Shown one piece after another: positions 56,329 to 64,000 of a DNA stretch of 64,000 nt. Source of the stretch: Cupriavidus sp. WKF15 (GTDB lineage: Bacteria > Pseudomonadota > Gammaproteobacteria > Burkholderiales > Burkholderiaceae); the NCBI RefSeq assembly GCF_029278605.1, contig NZ_CP119572.1, positions 558,001 to 622,000 of the forward strand, given 5' to 3'. The translations under genes and the position numbers were made by a program. The first letter of the stretch is position 1; each line of letters starts with the position of its first letter. The notes beneath the pieces were generated by a model. It was not told where the DNA came from. It was given only the letters and a program-made list of their open reading frames with translations, and made no database searches.

Positions 56329-57597
56329 TCAGCTCATGGCGGAGGTGAATCGCTCGCCAAACAGAATGGCGAACTGATTGACTGCTTGCCGCCAGGTGAT
56401 AGGTGGCATCTTCCAATCCTTTTCGATGTTGCGCAAGGCCAGATACAGCAGTTTGCTGGCGGCCTCGTCGCTGGGGAAGTGGCCGCGATTCTTGACGATC
56501 TTGCGCAACTGCATGTGCATGCTCTCGATGGCGTTTGTCGTATAGATGATTCGACGCACCTCAGGCGGATAGACGAAGAAGGGAATCACCTGTTCCCATT
56601 GGCGCTGCCACATGGCCGCGACGGTAGGGAATTTGCGTCCCCACTCACTTCCCGCAAAGGTGTCGAGCGCTGCGGCCGCCGCCTCGGCCGTGGCGGCCTG
56701 ATAGATCGGCTTGAGCGCGGCAGCCAACGGCTTACGGTCCTTCCAGCTCGCCAGATTCAGCGAATTGCGGATCAGATGCACGATGCAGGTCTGGATTTGC
56801 GCGGCCGGATAGACCGCCTCGATCGCCTCGGGGAAGCCGCGCAAGCCGTCGACCACCGCGATCAGGACGTCGTGCAAGCCGCGGTTCTTCAGTTCGTTGA
56901 AGACCTTCAGCCAGAACTTGGCGCCTTCGGTTTGCTCGATCCACAGACCTAGCACTTCCTTGCGGCCGTCGGCGCGGATGCCCAGCGCCAGATAGACCGC
57001 CTTGTTCTTGACCGTGCCTTCGTCGCGAATCTTCAGTCGTAGCGCGTCAAAGTACACGATCGGATACATGGCCTCGAGCGGGCGTTGCTGCCATTGCTCG
57101 ACGTCAGCCAGCACCTCGTCGGTGACCGTGGAAATCAGATCGGGCGATACCTGCAGCCCGTACAGCTCCAGCAGATGGCCCTGAATCTCGCGCACGCTCA
57201 TGCCGCGCGCATACATGCTGATGACGTGGTCGTCGAAGCCAGGCAGCCGGCGTTGATACTTGCCGACCAATTGGGGCTCGAACGTCGCCTGCCGATCGCG
57301 CGGAATATCCAGATTCAGCTCACCGTTGGGCGTCAGGACCGTCTTGGGGCTGGTGCCGTTGCGGTGGTTGCCGGTCTTGCCTTGCTCGGCCTCGTTATCC
57401 AGATGGTGACTCAACTCGGCGGCGAGCATACGCTCGGCCAACTGCTTCTTGAGCTGGCCGGCCAAGCCCGATTCGCCCAGGATCGACTCGGCATCCTTGC
57501 TCTGCACCTGGGCCAGCAGTTGATCGATCAGCTCATCGGGAAACAGCTTCGGTGCCTTCGGGTTCTTGCTCTTCTTGTTCACTGTCGTGTCGGTCAT
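56329..57597 (-). CDS. IS256-family (Mutator-type) transposase
   Basis: A 422-aa DDE transposase. Catalytic residues are Asp184 (VYFDALRLKI), Asp250 (VVDGLRGFPEA) and Glu358 (TTNAIESMHMQ), with the family C-x2-H motif at 271-274 (CIVHLIRNS). I chose the Met at 57597 (MTDTTVNKKSKNPK); the frame is open to 57621. It appears intact, so the element is probably active. Confidence 0.95.
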   Translation of the reverse strand: MTDTTVNKKSKNPKAPKLFPDELIDQLLAQVQSKDAESILGESGLAGQLKKQLAERMLAAELSHHLDNEAEQGKTGNHRNGTSPKTVLTPNGELNLDIPRDRQATFEPQLVGKYQRRLPGFDDHVISMYARGMSVREIQGHLLELYGLQVSPDLISTVTDEVLADVEQWQQRPLEAMYPIVYFDALRLKIRDEGTVKNKAVYLALGIRADGRKEVLGLWIEQTEGAKFWLKVFNELKNRGLHDVLIAVVDGLRGFPEAIEAVYPAAQIQTCIVHLIRNSLNLASWKDRKPLAAALKPIYQAATAEAAAAALDTFAGSEWGRKFPTVAAMWQRQWEQVIPFFVYPPEVRRIIYTTNAIESMHMQLRKIVKNRGHFPSDEAASKLLYLALRNIEKDWKMPPITWRQAVNQFAILFGERFTSAMS

Positions 57598-57621
57598 TGG
57601 ACGTTTCCGTAATCGTCTCAT

Positions 57622-57652
57622 GACCTCGGCACACTAAAAATCTGACAGGCTC
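57622..57652. repeat. IS256 element right inverted repeat
   Basis: 31 bases; read on the minus strand it begins GAGCCTGTCAGA and ends GAGGTC. Confidence 0.9.
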
Positions 57653-57660
57653 CCGCGGCC
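57653..57660. repeat. Target site duplication, right copy
   Basis: CCGCGGCC, identical to the left copy at 56278-56285. Confidence 0.93.
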
Positions 57661-57700
57661 CAAAAACCCAGACTCCGACCCGCGCGCAGCGCAGCCGTAG
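57653..57700 (+). pseudogene. Displaced 3' end of the LysR gene
   Basis: In the frame of the LysR gene, joining the sequence across the IS with one copy of the target duplication gives PRPKNPDSDPRAAQP and a TAG at 57698-57700. This is the likely ancestral C-terminus, now cut off from its gene. Confidence 0.8.
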
Positions 57701-57945
57701 GCGTCCAACCGGCATGGTTAGGAGGGGCCACCAAGTAATCCGGGTTCGCTCATCTGACGTCTCTATCCTGATCATCTACGCGGCAGGCAGTCTGGCTATG
57801 CCCTGTACCGTCTTCACCACCACGGTCCGTTCGTCAGCCACGAAAACGCGTTTTTGGTTACTCTTGTCGCGAGACAAAAGTGACTCTCCGGCTACGCCGG
57901 CGAAACAGCCACGCCCGCCAAGAGCGCCATCCCACCCCAACCCAT
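57701..57945. other. Intergenic region with palindromic repeat
   Basis: About 245 bases without a credible gene. It contains a 12-bp hairpin (57857-57868 with 57873-57884, GTTACTCTTGTC arm, two wobble pairs, loop GCGA) of a kind scattered in Burkholderiaceae and Xanthomonadaceae genomes, then a shorter hairpin CCGGC-TAC-GCCGG. These lie downstream of the efflux operon and may end its transcript. Confidence 0.6.
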
Positions 57946-59430
57946 TCACCGCTGCCCAACCGTAGCGGCCGGCGCCGCCCCCGATCCCGGCTCTTCCTGA
58001 TGCCACCCCCCGCCCAACGCCTTGATCAACACCACGCTAGCCGTATACTGCCGCCCCATCAGCGTCAACGCCGTCCGCTCAGCCGTGTAAGCCGTAGTCT
58101 GTGCGACCAGCACATCAAGCAGACTGGCCGTACCGGCCCGGTATCGGTTGTTGACCAGCGAAAGGGCATCCCGCGCCGCCCGCACCGCATCGTTCTGCAC
58201 CACCGCTTCCTGCTCGAGCAGCCGCTGCGCCGCGAGATTGTCCTCGACTTCCTGGAACGCCCCCAGCACGGTCTGCCGGTAGTTGGCCACGGTCTGGTCA
58301 TAGGCAGCGACGGCCTGCGCCTTGGCGGCGCTACGCAGGCCGCCATCGAACAGAGTGCCGGCCAGCCCTGCGCCGAGCGACCAGATGCGGTCGGGCAGCG
58401 ATACCCAGCGTGCCAGCGTGCTCGCCGTCAGGCCGCCGCTGGCCGACAGCGACAGCGTGGGATAGTAGGCGGCCTGCGCCACGCCGATCTGCGCGTTTGC
58501 CGATGCCATGCGGCGCTCCGCGGCGCCGATGTCGGGCCGCCGTTCCAGCAGCTGCGAAGGCACGGCTACCGGCACGCGCGGCGGCGAGCTGGAGAATTCG
58601 GCCTGGCCGAGCGTCAATTCCGAGGGCGGCTTGCCTACCAGCACCGCAATCGCATGTTCAAGCTGCGCGCGCGTGATCTGGATATCGATTTGCTGCGCCT
58701 GCGCGCTCTTGAGCTGCGTTTCGGACTGCAGCACGTCGGAGCGCTGGGCGGTGCCGGCCTTGTACTGGTTCTGCACGAGCTGCAGCGATTTGGCGTAATC
58801 GGCCACCGTGCGGTCCAGCAGCGCCTTCTGCGCATCGGCCACGCGCAGCAGGAAATAGCTCTGGGCGAGCGTCGCCTGCGCGGACAGCAGGGTCGAGGCG
58901 AGATCCGCCTGGCTCGCCTGCGCGCTGGCTTCGCTGCTTTCCACCTGGCGCCGCACGCGGCCCCAGACGTCCAGTTCCCAGTTCGCGCTCAGGGTGACAC
59001 TCTGGCCGCTGATGGTGTTGCCGCTTGCGCCGCGTGCGCGCGACACACCGGCCTGCGCGTCCACCGTCGGGAAGAAGCCGGCGCGCGCGGCCTGCAGCGA
59101 GGCCAGCGCCTGTCGGTACTGCGCCTCGGCGGCCTTGATGTTCTGGTTCGAGATCTGCACCTGCGACATCAGCGCGTCGAGCTGGCTGTCGCCGAACACC
59201 TGCCACCATTCCGGCCTGGCATGGGTGTCCCGCGGTTCGGCGGTCTTCCACTCGCCGGTCCAGGCTTCGGCATCGGCAGGCGCTTCCTTGAACGCGGGCG
59301 AGACCGGCGCATCGGGCCGCTTGTAGTCGGGGCCGACGGCGCAGCCGGCCAGCAGCAGCGCGCAGGCGAGCGGCACGGGCGCGCCAAGGGCGAGGAGGCG
59401 GGAGAGGGAATTCATCATCGTCTTCATCAT
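57946..59430 (-). CDS. Outer-membrane efflux lipoprotein (NodT/OprM-type)
   Basis: The TolC-like outer-membrane channel of the RND pump. The lipobox LLLAGC has Cys30, followed by the typical [14 protein letters not shown]. Two copies of the OEP domain form the protein (494 aa), with periplasmic helical segments such as [22 protein letters not shown] kept in pairs. The ATG overlaps the stop of the mdtC-like gene (ATGA), so it is the last gene of the efflux operon. Two further ATGs lie in the first seven codons. Confidence 0.93.
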   Translation of the reverse strand: MMKTMMNSLSRLLALGAPVPLACALLLAGCAVGPDYKRPDAPVSPAFKEAPADAEAWTGEWKTAEPRDTHARPEWWQVFGDSQLDALMSQVQISNQNIKAAEAQYRQALASLQAARAGFFPTVDAQAGVSRARGASGNTISGQSVTLSANWELDVWGRVRRQVESSEASAQASQADLASTLLSAQATLAQSYFLLRVADAQKALLDRTVADYAKSLQLVQNQYKAGTAQRSDVLQSETQLKSAQAQQIDIQITRAQLEHAIAVLVGKPPSELTLGQAEFSSSPPRVPVAVPSQLLERRPDIGAAERRMASANAQIGVAQAAYYPTLSLSASGGLTASTLARWVSLPDRIWSLGAGLAGTLFDGGLRSAAKAQAVAAYDQTVANYRQTVLGAFQEVEDNLAAQRLLEQEAVVQNDAVRAARDALSLVNNRYRAGTASLLDVLVAQTTAYTAERTALTLMGRQYTASVVLIKALGGGWHQEEPGSGAAPAATVGQR

Positions 59431-62400
59431 TCGGTGCCGGCAGCCGGCGCGGAGCCGTGCGGGGCGCCGCGGCGGCGTTCACGCCAGGCCTTCACTTTCA
59501 GGCGCCAGCGGTCCAGCGTCAGGTAGACCACCGGCGTGGTGTACAAGGTCAGCAGCTGGCTCACCGCCAGCCCGCCCACGATCGAGATCCCCAGCGGCGC
59601 GCGCAGCTCGGCGCCGTCGCCGCGGCCGATGGCCAGCGGCACCGCGCCGAGCAGCGCCGCCATGGTAGTCATCAGGATCGGGCGGAAGCGCAGCAGGCAG
59701 GCGCGGTGGATGGCGTCGCGCGGCGACAGCCCGTCGCGCCGCTCGGCATCGATGGCGAAGTCGATCATCATGATCGCGTTCTTCTTCACGATGCCGATCA
59801 GCAGGATCACGCCGATCAGCGCGATGATGCTGAACTCCGTCTTGAAGGCCAGCAGGGCCAGCAGCGCGCCCACGCCCGCCGACGGCAGCGTCGACAGGAT
59901 CGTCAGCGGGTGCACATAGCTCTCATACAGCACGCCCAGCACGATGTAGATCGTGATGATGGCCGCCAGGATCAGGATCGGCTGGCTCTTGAGCGAGTCC
60001 TGGAACGCCTTGGCGCCGCCCTGGAAGTTGGCCTGCAGCGTCTCGGGCGCGCCGATCTGGGCCATGGCGCGCTTGATCGCGTCGGTGGCCTGCGACAGCG
60101 AGAACCCTTCCGCGAGGTTGAACGAGATCGTCGACGCCGCAAACTGCCCCTGGTGGTTCACGCCCAGCGGCGTGCTGCTCGGCATGACCGTGGCGAATGC
60201 CGACAGGGGCACGCGGCGGCCGTTGCCCGTGACCACGTAGATGTCCTGCAGCGCGTGCGGACCCTCCAGGTATTCCTGGCTCAATTCCATCACCACCCGG
60301 TACTGGTTGAGCGGGTTGTAGATGGTCGACACCAGGCGCTGGCCAAAGGCGTCGTTGAGCACCGCATCGACCTGCTGCGCGGTCACGCCCAGGCGCGACG
60401 CCGCGTCGCGGTCGATGATGATCGAAGTCTGCAGGCCCTTGTCGTTGGTGTCGGTGTCGACGTCCTCGATCCCCTTGATATTGGAGATGGCCGCGCGCAC
60501 CTTCGGCTCCCAGTCGCGCAGCACCTGCAGGTCGTCGGACTGCAGCGTGAACTGGTACTGCGAGCTGCTCTGCCGGCCGCCGACGCGGATGTCCTGCACG
60601 GCCTGCAGGAACAGGCTTGCGCCCGGCTCCTTGGACAGCTTGACGCGCAGCCGCGCGATGATCGCGTCCGCGCTTTCCTTGCGCTGCGACAGCGGCTTGA
60701 GCGTGACGAACATCTGCCCGGTGTTGCGCTGCGAACCGCCGGTGAAGCCGGTGACGTTCTCCACAGCCGGATCCGACTGGACAATCCTGATGAAGCTGTC
60801 CAGCTTGGGCCGCATGGCCTGGAATGAGGTGGCCTGGTCGGCGCGGATGAAGCCGATCAGGCGGCCCGTGTCCTGCTGTGGGAAGAAGCCCTTGGGCACG
60901 ATCACGTACAGCCAGACGTTGAGCGCCACCGTGGCCAGCAGGACCAGCCACACCACCGCGCTGTAGCGCAGCGCCACGGCCAGCGTGCGCGCATAGCCAT
61001 CATGCAGCCAGCGGAACGCATGCTCGCTGGCGCGGAAGAAGCGGCCCCGCTCTTCCTCGGGCACGGCCGGGCGCAGCAGGCGCGCGCACATCATCGGCGT
61101 GGTGGTCAGCGACACCACCAGGGACACCAGGATGGCTACCGACAGCGTGATGGCGAACTCCTGGAACAGGCGCCCGACGATGCCGCCCATCATCAGCAGC
61201 GGGATGAACACGGCGATCAGCGACAGGCTCATCGACAGCACGGTAAAGCCGACTTCGCGCGCGCCGCGCAGCGCGGCGGCGAGCGGCTTCATGCCTTCCT
61301 CGATATGGCGCGAGATGTTTTCCAGCACCACGATGGCATCGTCCACCACGAAGCCGGTGGCAATCGTCAGCGCCATCAGCGACAGGTTGTTCAGCGAGAA
61401 CCCGGCCAGGTACATCACCGAGAACGTGCCGATCAGCGACACTGGCACCGCCACGCTCGGGATGAACGTGGCGCGCACATTGCGCAGGAACAGGAACACC
61501 ACCATGATCACCAGCGCCACCGAGATCATCAGCGTGTGCTCCACCTCGCGCAGCGACGCACGGATGGTCGGGGTGCGGTCCATCATCACGTCCATCGAGA
61601 TGGCCGCGGGAATCATCTTCTGCAGCGTCGGCAGCATGTCGCGCACGCGGTCGACGGTCTCGATGATGTTGGCGCCCGGCGAGCGGTTGAGCACCAGCAG
61701 CACCGACGGCTTGCCGTTGGCGGAGCCAGCGTTGCGGATGTCCTGTACGGAATCGACCACGCTGGCCACGTCCTGCAGGCGTACCGGCACGGAGAATGAA
61801 TTCGGTCCGCTGGTGGCCTTGTTGCCGCCGGTCGCGCCGCTGGTGACGGTGGTCGTGCCGCTGCTGGTCGTGATGGTGGTCACGGTCACGCCGTTGACCA
61901 CCTTGGTGCTGACGCCGCCCATGGCGGCGGCGTTGGCGGTGCTGGCGATCAGCGCGCCGGCCGACGCCGACGAGAAGGTGCCCGGCGTGGCGTAGCGGAT
62001 GACGAGCGGCATGTAGTCGCTCGCCTTCATCGCCTGGTCGTTGGCATACACCTGCCAGTTGTTCGTGCGGTTCTCCAGCGTGCCCAGTGGCCGGTTGGCG
62101 TTGGTGGCGCTGATGGTATTGCGCACATCCTCAAGCGAGATGCCGTACTTGTTCAGCGCGGTCGGGTTCAGCTCAACGCGCACCGCCGGCAATGACGAGC
62201 CGCCGATCGTCACCTGGCCGACGCCTTCCACCTGCGACAGCTTCTGCGAAAGGATGGTCGAGGCCGCGTCATAGAGCTGGCCGCGCGACATGGTCGGCGA
62301 CGTCAGCGCGATGATCATGATCGGCGCGTCGGCCGGGTTCACCTTGCGATAGGTGGGGTTGTTCGGCAGGCTGGTCGGCAGCGTCGCGCGCGAGGCGTTG

Positions 62401-62735
62401 ATGGCCGCCTGCACGTCGCGCGCGGCGCCGTCGATATCGCGCGACAGGTCGAACTGCAGTGTCACGCGGGTCGAGCCGAGCGAGCTGCTGGAGGTGATCT
62501 CCGTCACGCCGGCAATGGTGCCCAGCGCGCGCTCCAGCGGCGTGGCCACCGTGGCAGCCATGGTCTCGGGGCTGGCACCGGGCAGCGAAGCCGATACCGA
62601 GATGGTCGGGAAGTCCACCTGCGGCAGCGGCGACACCGGCAGCAGGCGCAGCGCCGCCAGCCCCGCCAGCAGGATGCCGATGGTGAGCAGCGCCGTCGCG
62701 ACCGGCCGGTGGATGAAGGTGGCGGACAGGTTCAT
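59427..62735 (-). CDS. mdtC: RND efflux permease, MdtC-like, with Ser/Thr/Gly-rich insertion
   Basis: Inner-membrane proton-driven multidrug pump subunit. It has twelve helices and two large periplasmic loops. The helix 4 segment [29 protein letters not shown] carries the proton-relay Asp pair, and [18 protein letters not shown] is present. It aligns by eye with E. coli MdtC throughout, but at 1,102 aa it is about 75 longer. Most of this is one low-complexity insertion (residues about 253-315, rich in Thr/Ser/Gly) in the first periplasmic loop. It overlaps mdtB-like by four bases and forms a heterotrimer with it by analogy with MdtB2C. Confidence 0.94.
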   Translation of the reverse strand: MNLSATFIHRPVATALLTIGILLAGLAALRLLPVSPLPQVDFPTISVSASLPGASPETMAATVATPLERALGTIAGVTEITSSSSLGSTRVTLQFDLSRDIDGAARDVQAAINASRATLPTSLPNNPTYRKVNPADAPIMIIALTSPTMSRGQLYDAASTILSQKLSQVEGVGQVTIGGSSLPAVRVELNPTALNKYGISLEDVRNTISATNANRPLGTLENRTNNWQVYANDQAMKASDYMPLVIRYATPGTFSSASAGALIASTANAAAMGGVSTKVVNGVTVTTITTSSGTTTVTSGATGGNKATSGPNSFSVPVRLQDVASVVDSVQDIRNAGSANGKPSVLLVLNRSPGANIIETVDRVRDMLPTLQKMIPAAISMDVMMDRTPTIRASLREVEHTLMISVALVIMVVFLFLRNVRATFIPSVAVPVSLIGTFSVMYLAGFSLNNLSLMALTIATGFVVDDAIVVLENISRHIEEGMKPLAAALRGAREVGFTVLSMSLSLIAVFIPLLMMGGIVGRLFQEFAITLSVAILVSLVVSLTTTPMMCARLLRPAVPEEERGRFFRASEHAFRWLHDGYARTLAVALRYSAVVWLVLLATVALNVWLYVIVPKGFFPQQDTGRLIGFIRADQATSFQAMRPKLDSFIRIVQSDPAVENVTGFTGGSQRNTGQMFVTLKPLSQRKESADAIIARLRVKLSKEPGASLFLQAVQDIRVGGRQSSSQYQFTLQSDDLQVLRDWEPKVRAAISNIKGIEDVDTDTNDKGLQTSIIIDRDAASRLGVTAQQVDAVLNDAFGQRLVSTIYNPLNQYRVVMELSQEYLEGPHALQDIYVVTGNGRRVPLSAFATVMPSSTPLGVNHQGQFAASTISFNLAEGFSLSQATDAIKRAMAQIGAPETLQANFQGGAKAFQDSLKSQPILILAAIITIYIVLGVLYESYVHPLTILSTLPSAGVGALLALLAFKTEFSIIALIGVILLIGIVKKNAIMMIDFAIDAERRDGLSPRDAIHRACLLRFRPILMTTMAALLGAVPLAIGRGDGAELRAPLGISIVGGLAVSQLLTLYTTPVVYLTLDRWRLKVKAWRERRRGAPHGSAPAAGTE

Positions 62736-64000
62736 CGCGGCCCCGCTGCCGACGCATCGCCTTCATCGCCGCCTTCTTCGGGGTCGCCGAAGCGGCGCTT
62801 GCGCCAGTCCTTGAGGCGATAGGCGATGCGGTCGAAGGCCAGGTAGATCACCGGCGTGGTGAACAGCGTGAGCACCTGGCTGAGCAGCAGGCCGCCGACC
62901 ATGGTCACGCCCAGCGGGCGGCGCAGTTCCGAGCCGATGCCGGTGCCGAGCATCATCGGCAGCGCCGCCAGCAGTGCCGCCATGGTGGTCATCAGGATCG
63001 GGCGGAAACGCAGCAGGCAAGCCTGGAAGATGGCCTCGCGCGGGGCCATGCCGCCTTCGCGCTCGGCCTCGAGCGCAAAGTCGATCATCATGATGGCGTT
63101 CTTCTTGACGATGCCGATCAGCAGGATGATGCCGATGATCGCGATGATGCCCAGGTCCTGCCCCGCGAGCAGCAGCGCCAGCAGCGCGCCGACGCCCGCC
63201 GACGGCAGCGTGGACAGGATGGTCACCGGGTGGATGGTGCTCTCATACAGCACGCCCAGCACGATGTACATCGTCACCACCGCGGCCAGGATCAGCCACA
63301 GCGTGTTCGACAGCGACGCGCGGAACGCCAGCGCGGCGCCCTGGAACTCGGTCTGCATCGAGATCGGCAGGCCCAGTTCCTGTTCGACCTCGCTGATCTT
63401 GTCGACCGCGGCGCCCAGCGATTCGCCCGGGGCCAGGTTGAACGAGATGGTCGCGGCCGGGAACTGGCCCTGGTGGTTGATGACGAGCGGGCCGGTGCGC
63501 TCGCTGATGCGCGCAAACGCGCCCAGCGGCACCTGTCCGCCGGACGAAGAGGGCAGGCGCAGCTCCGCGAGCGACTGCGGGTCCTTGCGGAACTCGGGCA
63601 TGGTTTCGAGCACCACGCGGTACTGGCTCGACTGCGTGAAGATGGTCGACACCAGGCGCTGGCCGAAGGCGCTGTACAGCGCGCTGTCGATCACCGCGGT
63701 GGTGATGCCGAAACGCGCGGCCGCATCGCGGTCGATGTCGACATAGGCGCGCAGGCCGTTGTTCTGCTGGTCGCTGACCACGTCGCGCAGTTCGGGCTCC
63801 TGGCGCAGGCGCTCGACCAGCCGCGGCACCCAGGTTGCCAGGTTCTGCGGATCGGGATCTTCCACCGTGAACTGGTATTGCGTGCGCGACACGCGGTCTT
63901 CGATCGTCAGGTCCTGCACCGGCTGCGTGTACAGCGAGATGCCGCCAAGCTTTTCCACCGCGTGCTGCAGCCGCTGCGTGACCACGTCGATCGGATCGCG
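62732..64000 (-). CDS. mdtB: RND efflux permease, MdtB-like (5' part beyond the window)
   Basis: The C-terminal part, about 420 residues, of a second RND permease. It contains the second periplasmic loop and last helices ([38 protein letters not shown]). It has the MdtB-like order upstream of mdtC, and the stop overlaps the mdtC ATG (ATGA). The gene starts beyond 64000, and a membrane-fusion protein gene (mdtA-like) would be expected further right. Confidence 0.92.
   Translation of the reverse strand, partial: RDPIDVVTQRLQHAVEKLGGISLYTQPVQDLTIEDRVSRTQYQFTVEDPDPQNLATWVPRLVERLRQEPELRDVVSDQQNNGLRAYVDIDRDAAARFGITTAVIDSALYSAFGQRLVSTIFTQSSQYRVVLETMPEFRKDPQSLAELRLPSSSGGQVPLGAFARISERTGPLVINHQGQFPAATISFNLAPGESLGAAVDKISEVEQELGLPISMQTEFQGAALAFRASLSNTLWLILAAVVTMYIVLGVLYESTIHPVTILSTLPSAGVGALLALLLAGQDLGIIAIIGIILLIGIVKKNAIMMIDFALEAEREGGMAPREAIFQACLLRFRPILMTTMAALLAALPMMLGTGIGSELRRPLGVTMVGGLLLSQVLTLFTTPVIYLAFDRIAYRLKDWRKRRFGDPEEGGDEGDASAAGPR

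Larger units (their letters stand above)
56286..57652. mobile_element. Complete IS256-family insertion sequence
   Basis: A 1,367-bp element bounded by 31-bp imperfect inverted repeats (56286-56316 and 57622-57652) that share TGTCAG and GTGTGC/GAGGTC blocks. It carries one intact transposase gene on the minus strand and an 8-bp target duplication, as IS256-family elements make. It has inserted into the last codons of the LysR gene. The perfect duplication indicates a fairly recent, unrearranged insertion. Confidence 0.94.

Noticed and set aside
57714..57965. Short plus-strand open frame after the IS256 element
   Set aside because: No ribosome-binding site or recognisable sequence, and it runs through the palindromic repeat into the efflux gene.

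Overview
The window reads as chromosomal core DNA of a high-GC beta-proteobacterium of the Burkholderiaceae, most likely Cupriavidus or a close Ralstonia relative. The gene neighbourhoods (ybeY-phoH-miaB; recA-recX-DUF2889-sucCD-terC-pilA; pgk-pyk-fba-purC-purE-purK-tsaC), the Bug-type solute-binding protein, the OmpC-like porin and the TctDE-type two-component system all fit that group. This assignment is pattern recognition, not a database match. Coding density is high and most genes are ordinary housekeeping genes. || Left part (1-17.5 kb): the miaB-phoH-ybeY RNA-maturation operon, a small secreted protein, a ClC chloride channel, rhlE and srkA, a universal stress protein, a CoA-transferase/racemase of family III, a LuxR-type regulator whose receiver domain has lost its phosphorylation residues, a porin, a tRNA-Met, and a run made of a two-component system, a DUF4212 membrane protein and an MHS-type MFS transporter. 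|| Middle (17.5-38 kb): recA with a clear SOS box, recX behind a terminator, DUF2889, sucCD, terC, then a type IV pilin gene with a good sigma-54 promoter match followed by a PglL-type O-oligosaccharyltransferase. Next come two envelope proteins, a diguanylate cyclase, moaC, a BepA-like protease, a YheT-type hydrolase, waaF, a small zinc-finger protein, a SNF2 helicase and a Bug protein. || 39.1-40.7 kb is the clearest accessory island. It is of lower GC than its flanks and encodes a PAAR spike-tip protein, a Tae4-type peptidoglycan amidase and a small three-helix membrane protein in the position of an immunity gene, with no vgrG or hcp nearby. || Right part (40.8-64 kb): a seven-gene run for purine synthesis, lower glycolysis and tRNA t6A synthesis, two tandem paralogous LuxR-family regulators, azlCD, dacB, a MarR regulator, and a PACE efflux gene divergent from a LysR regulator. 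The LysR gene is hit at its 3' end by a complete IS256-family element with 31-bp inverted repeats and a perfect 8-bp target duplication. The window ends in an MdtBC-type RND efflux operon with its outer-membrane lipoprotein; the mdtB-like gene runs off the right edge. || No CRISPR array, rRNA, prophage or plasmid function was seen.
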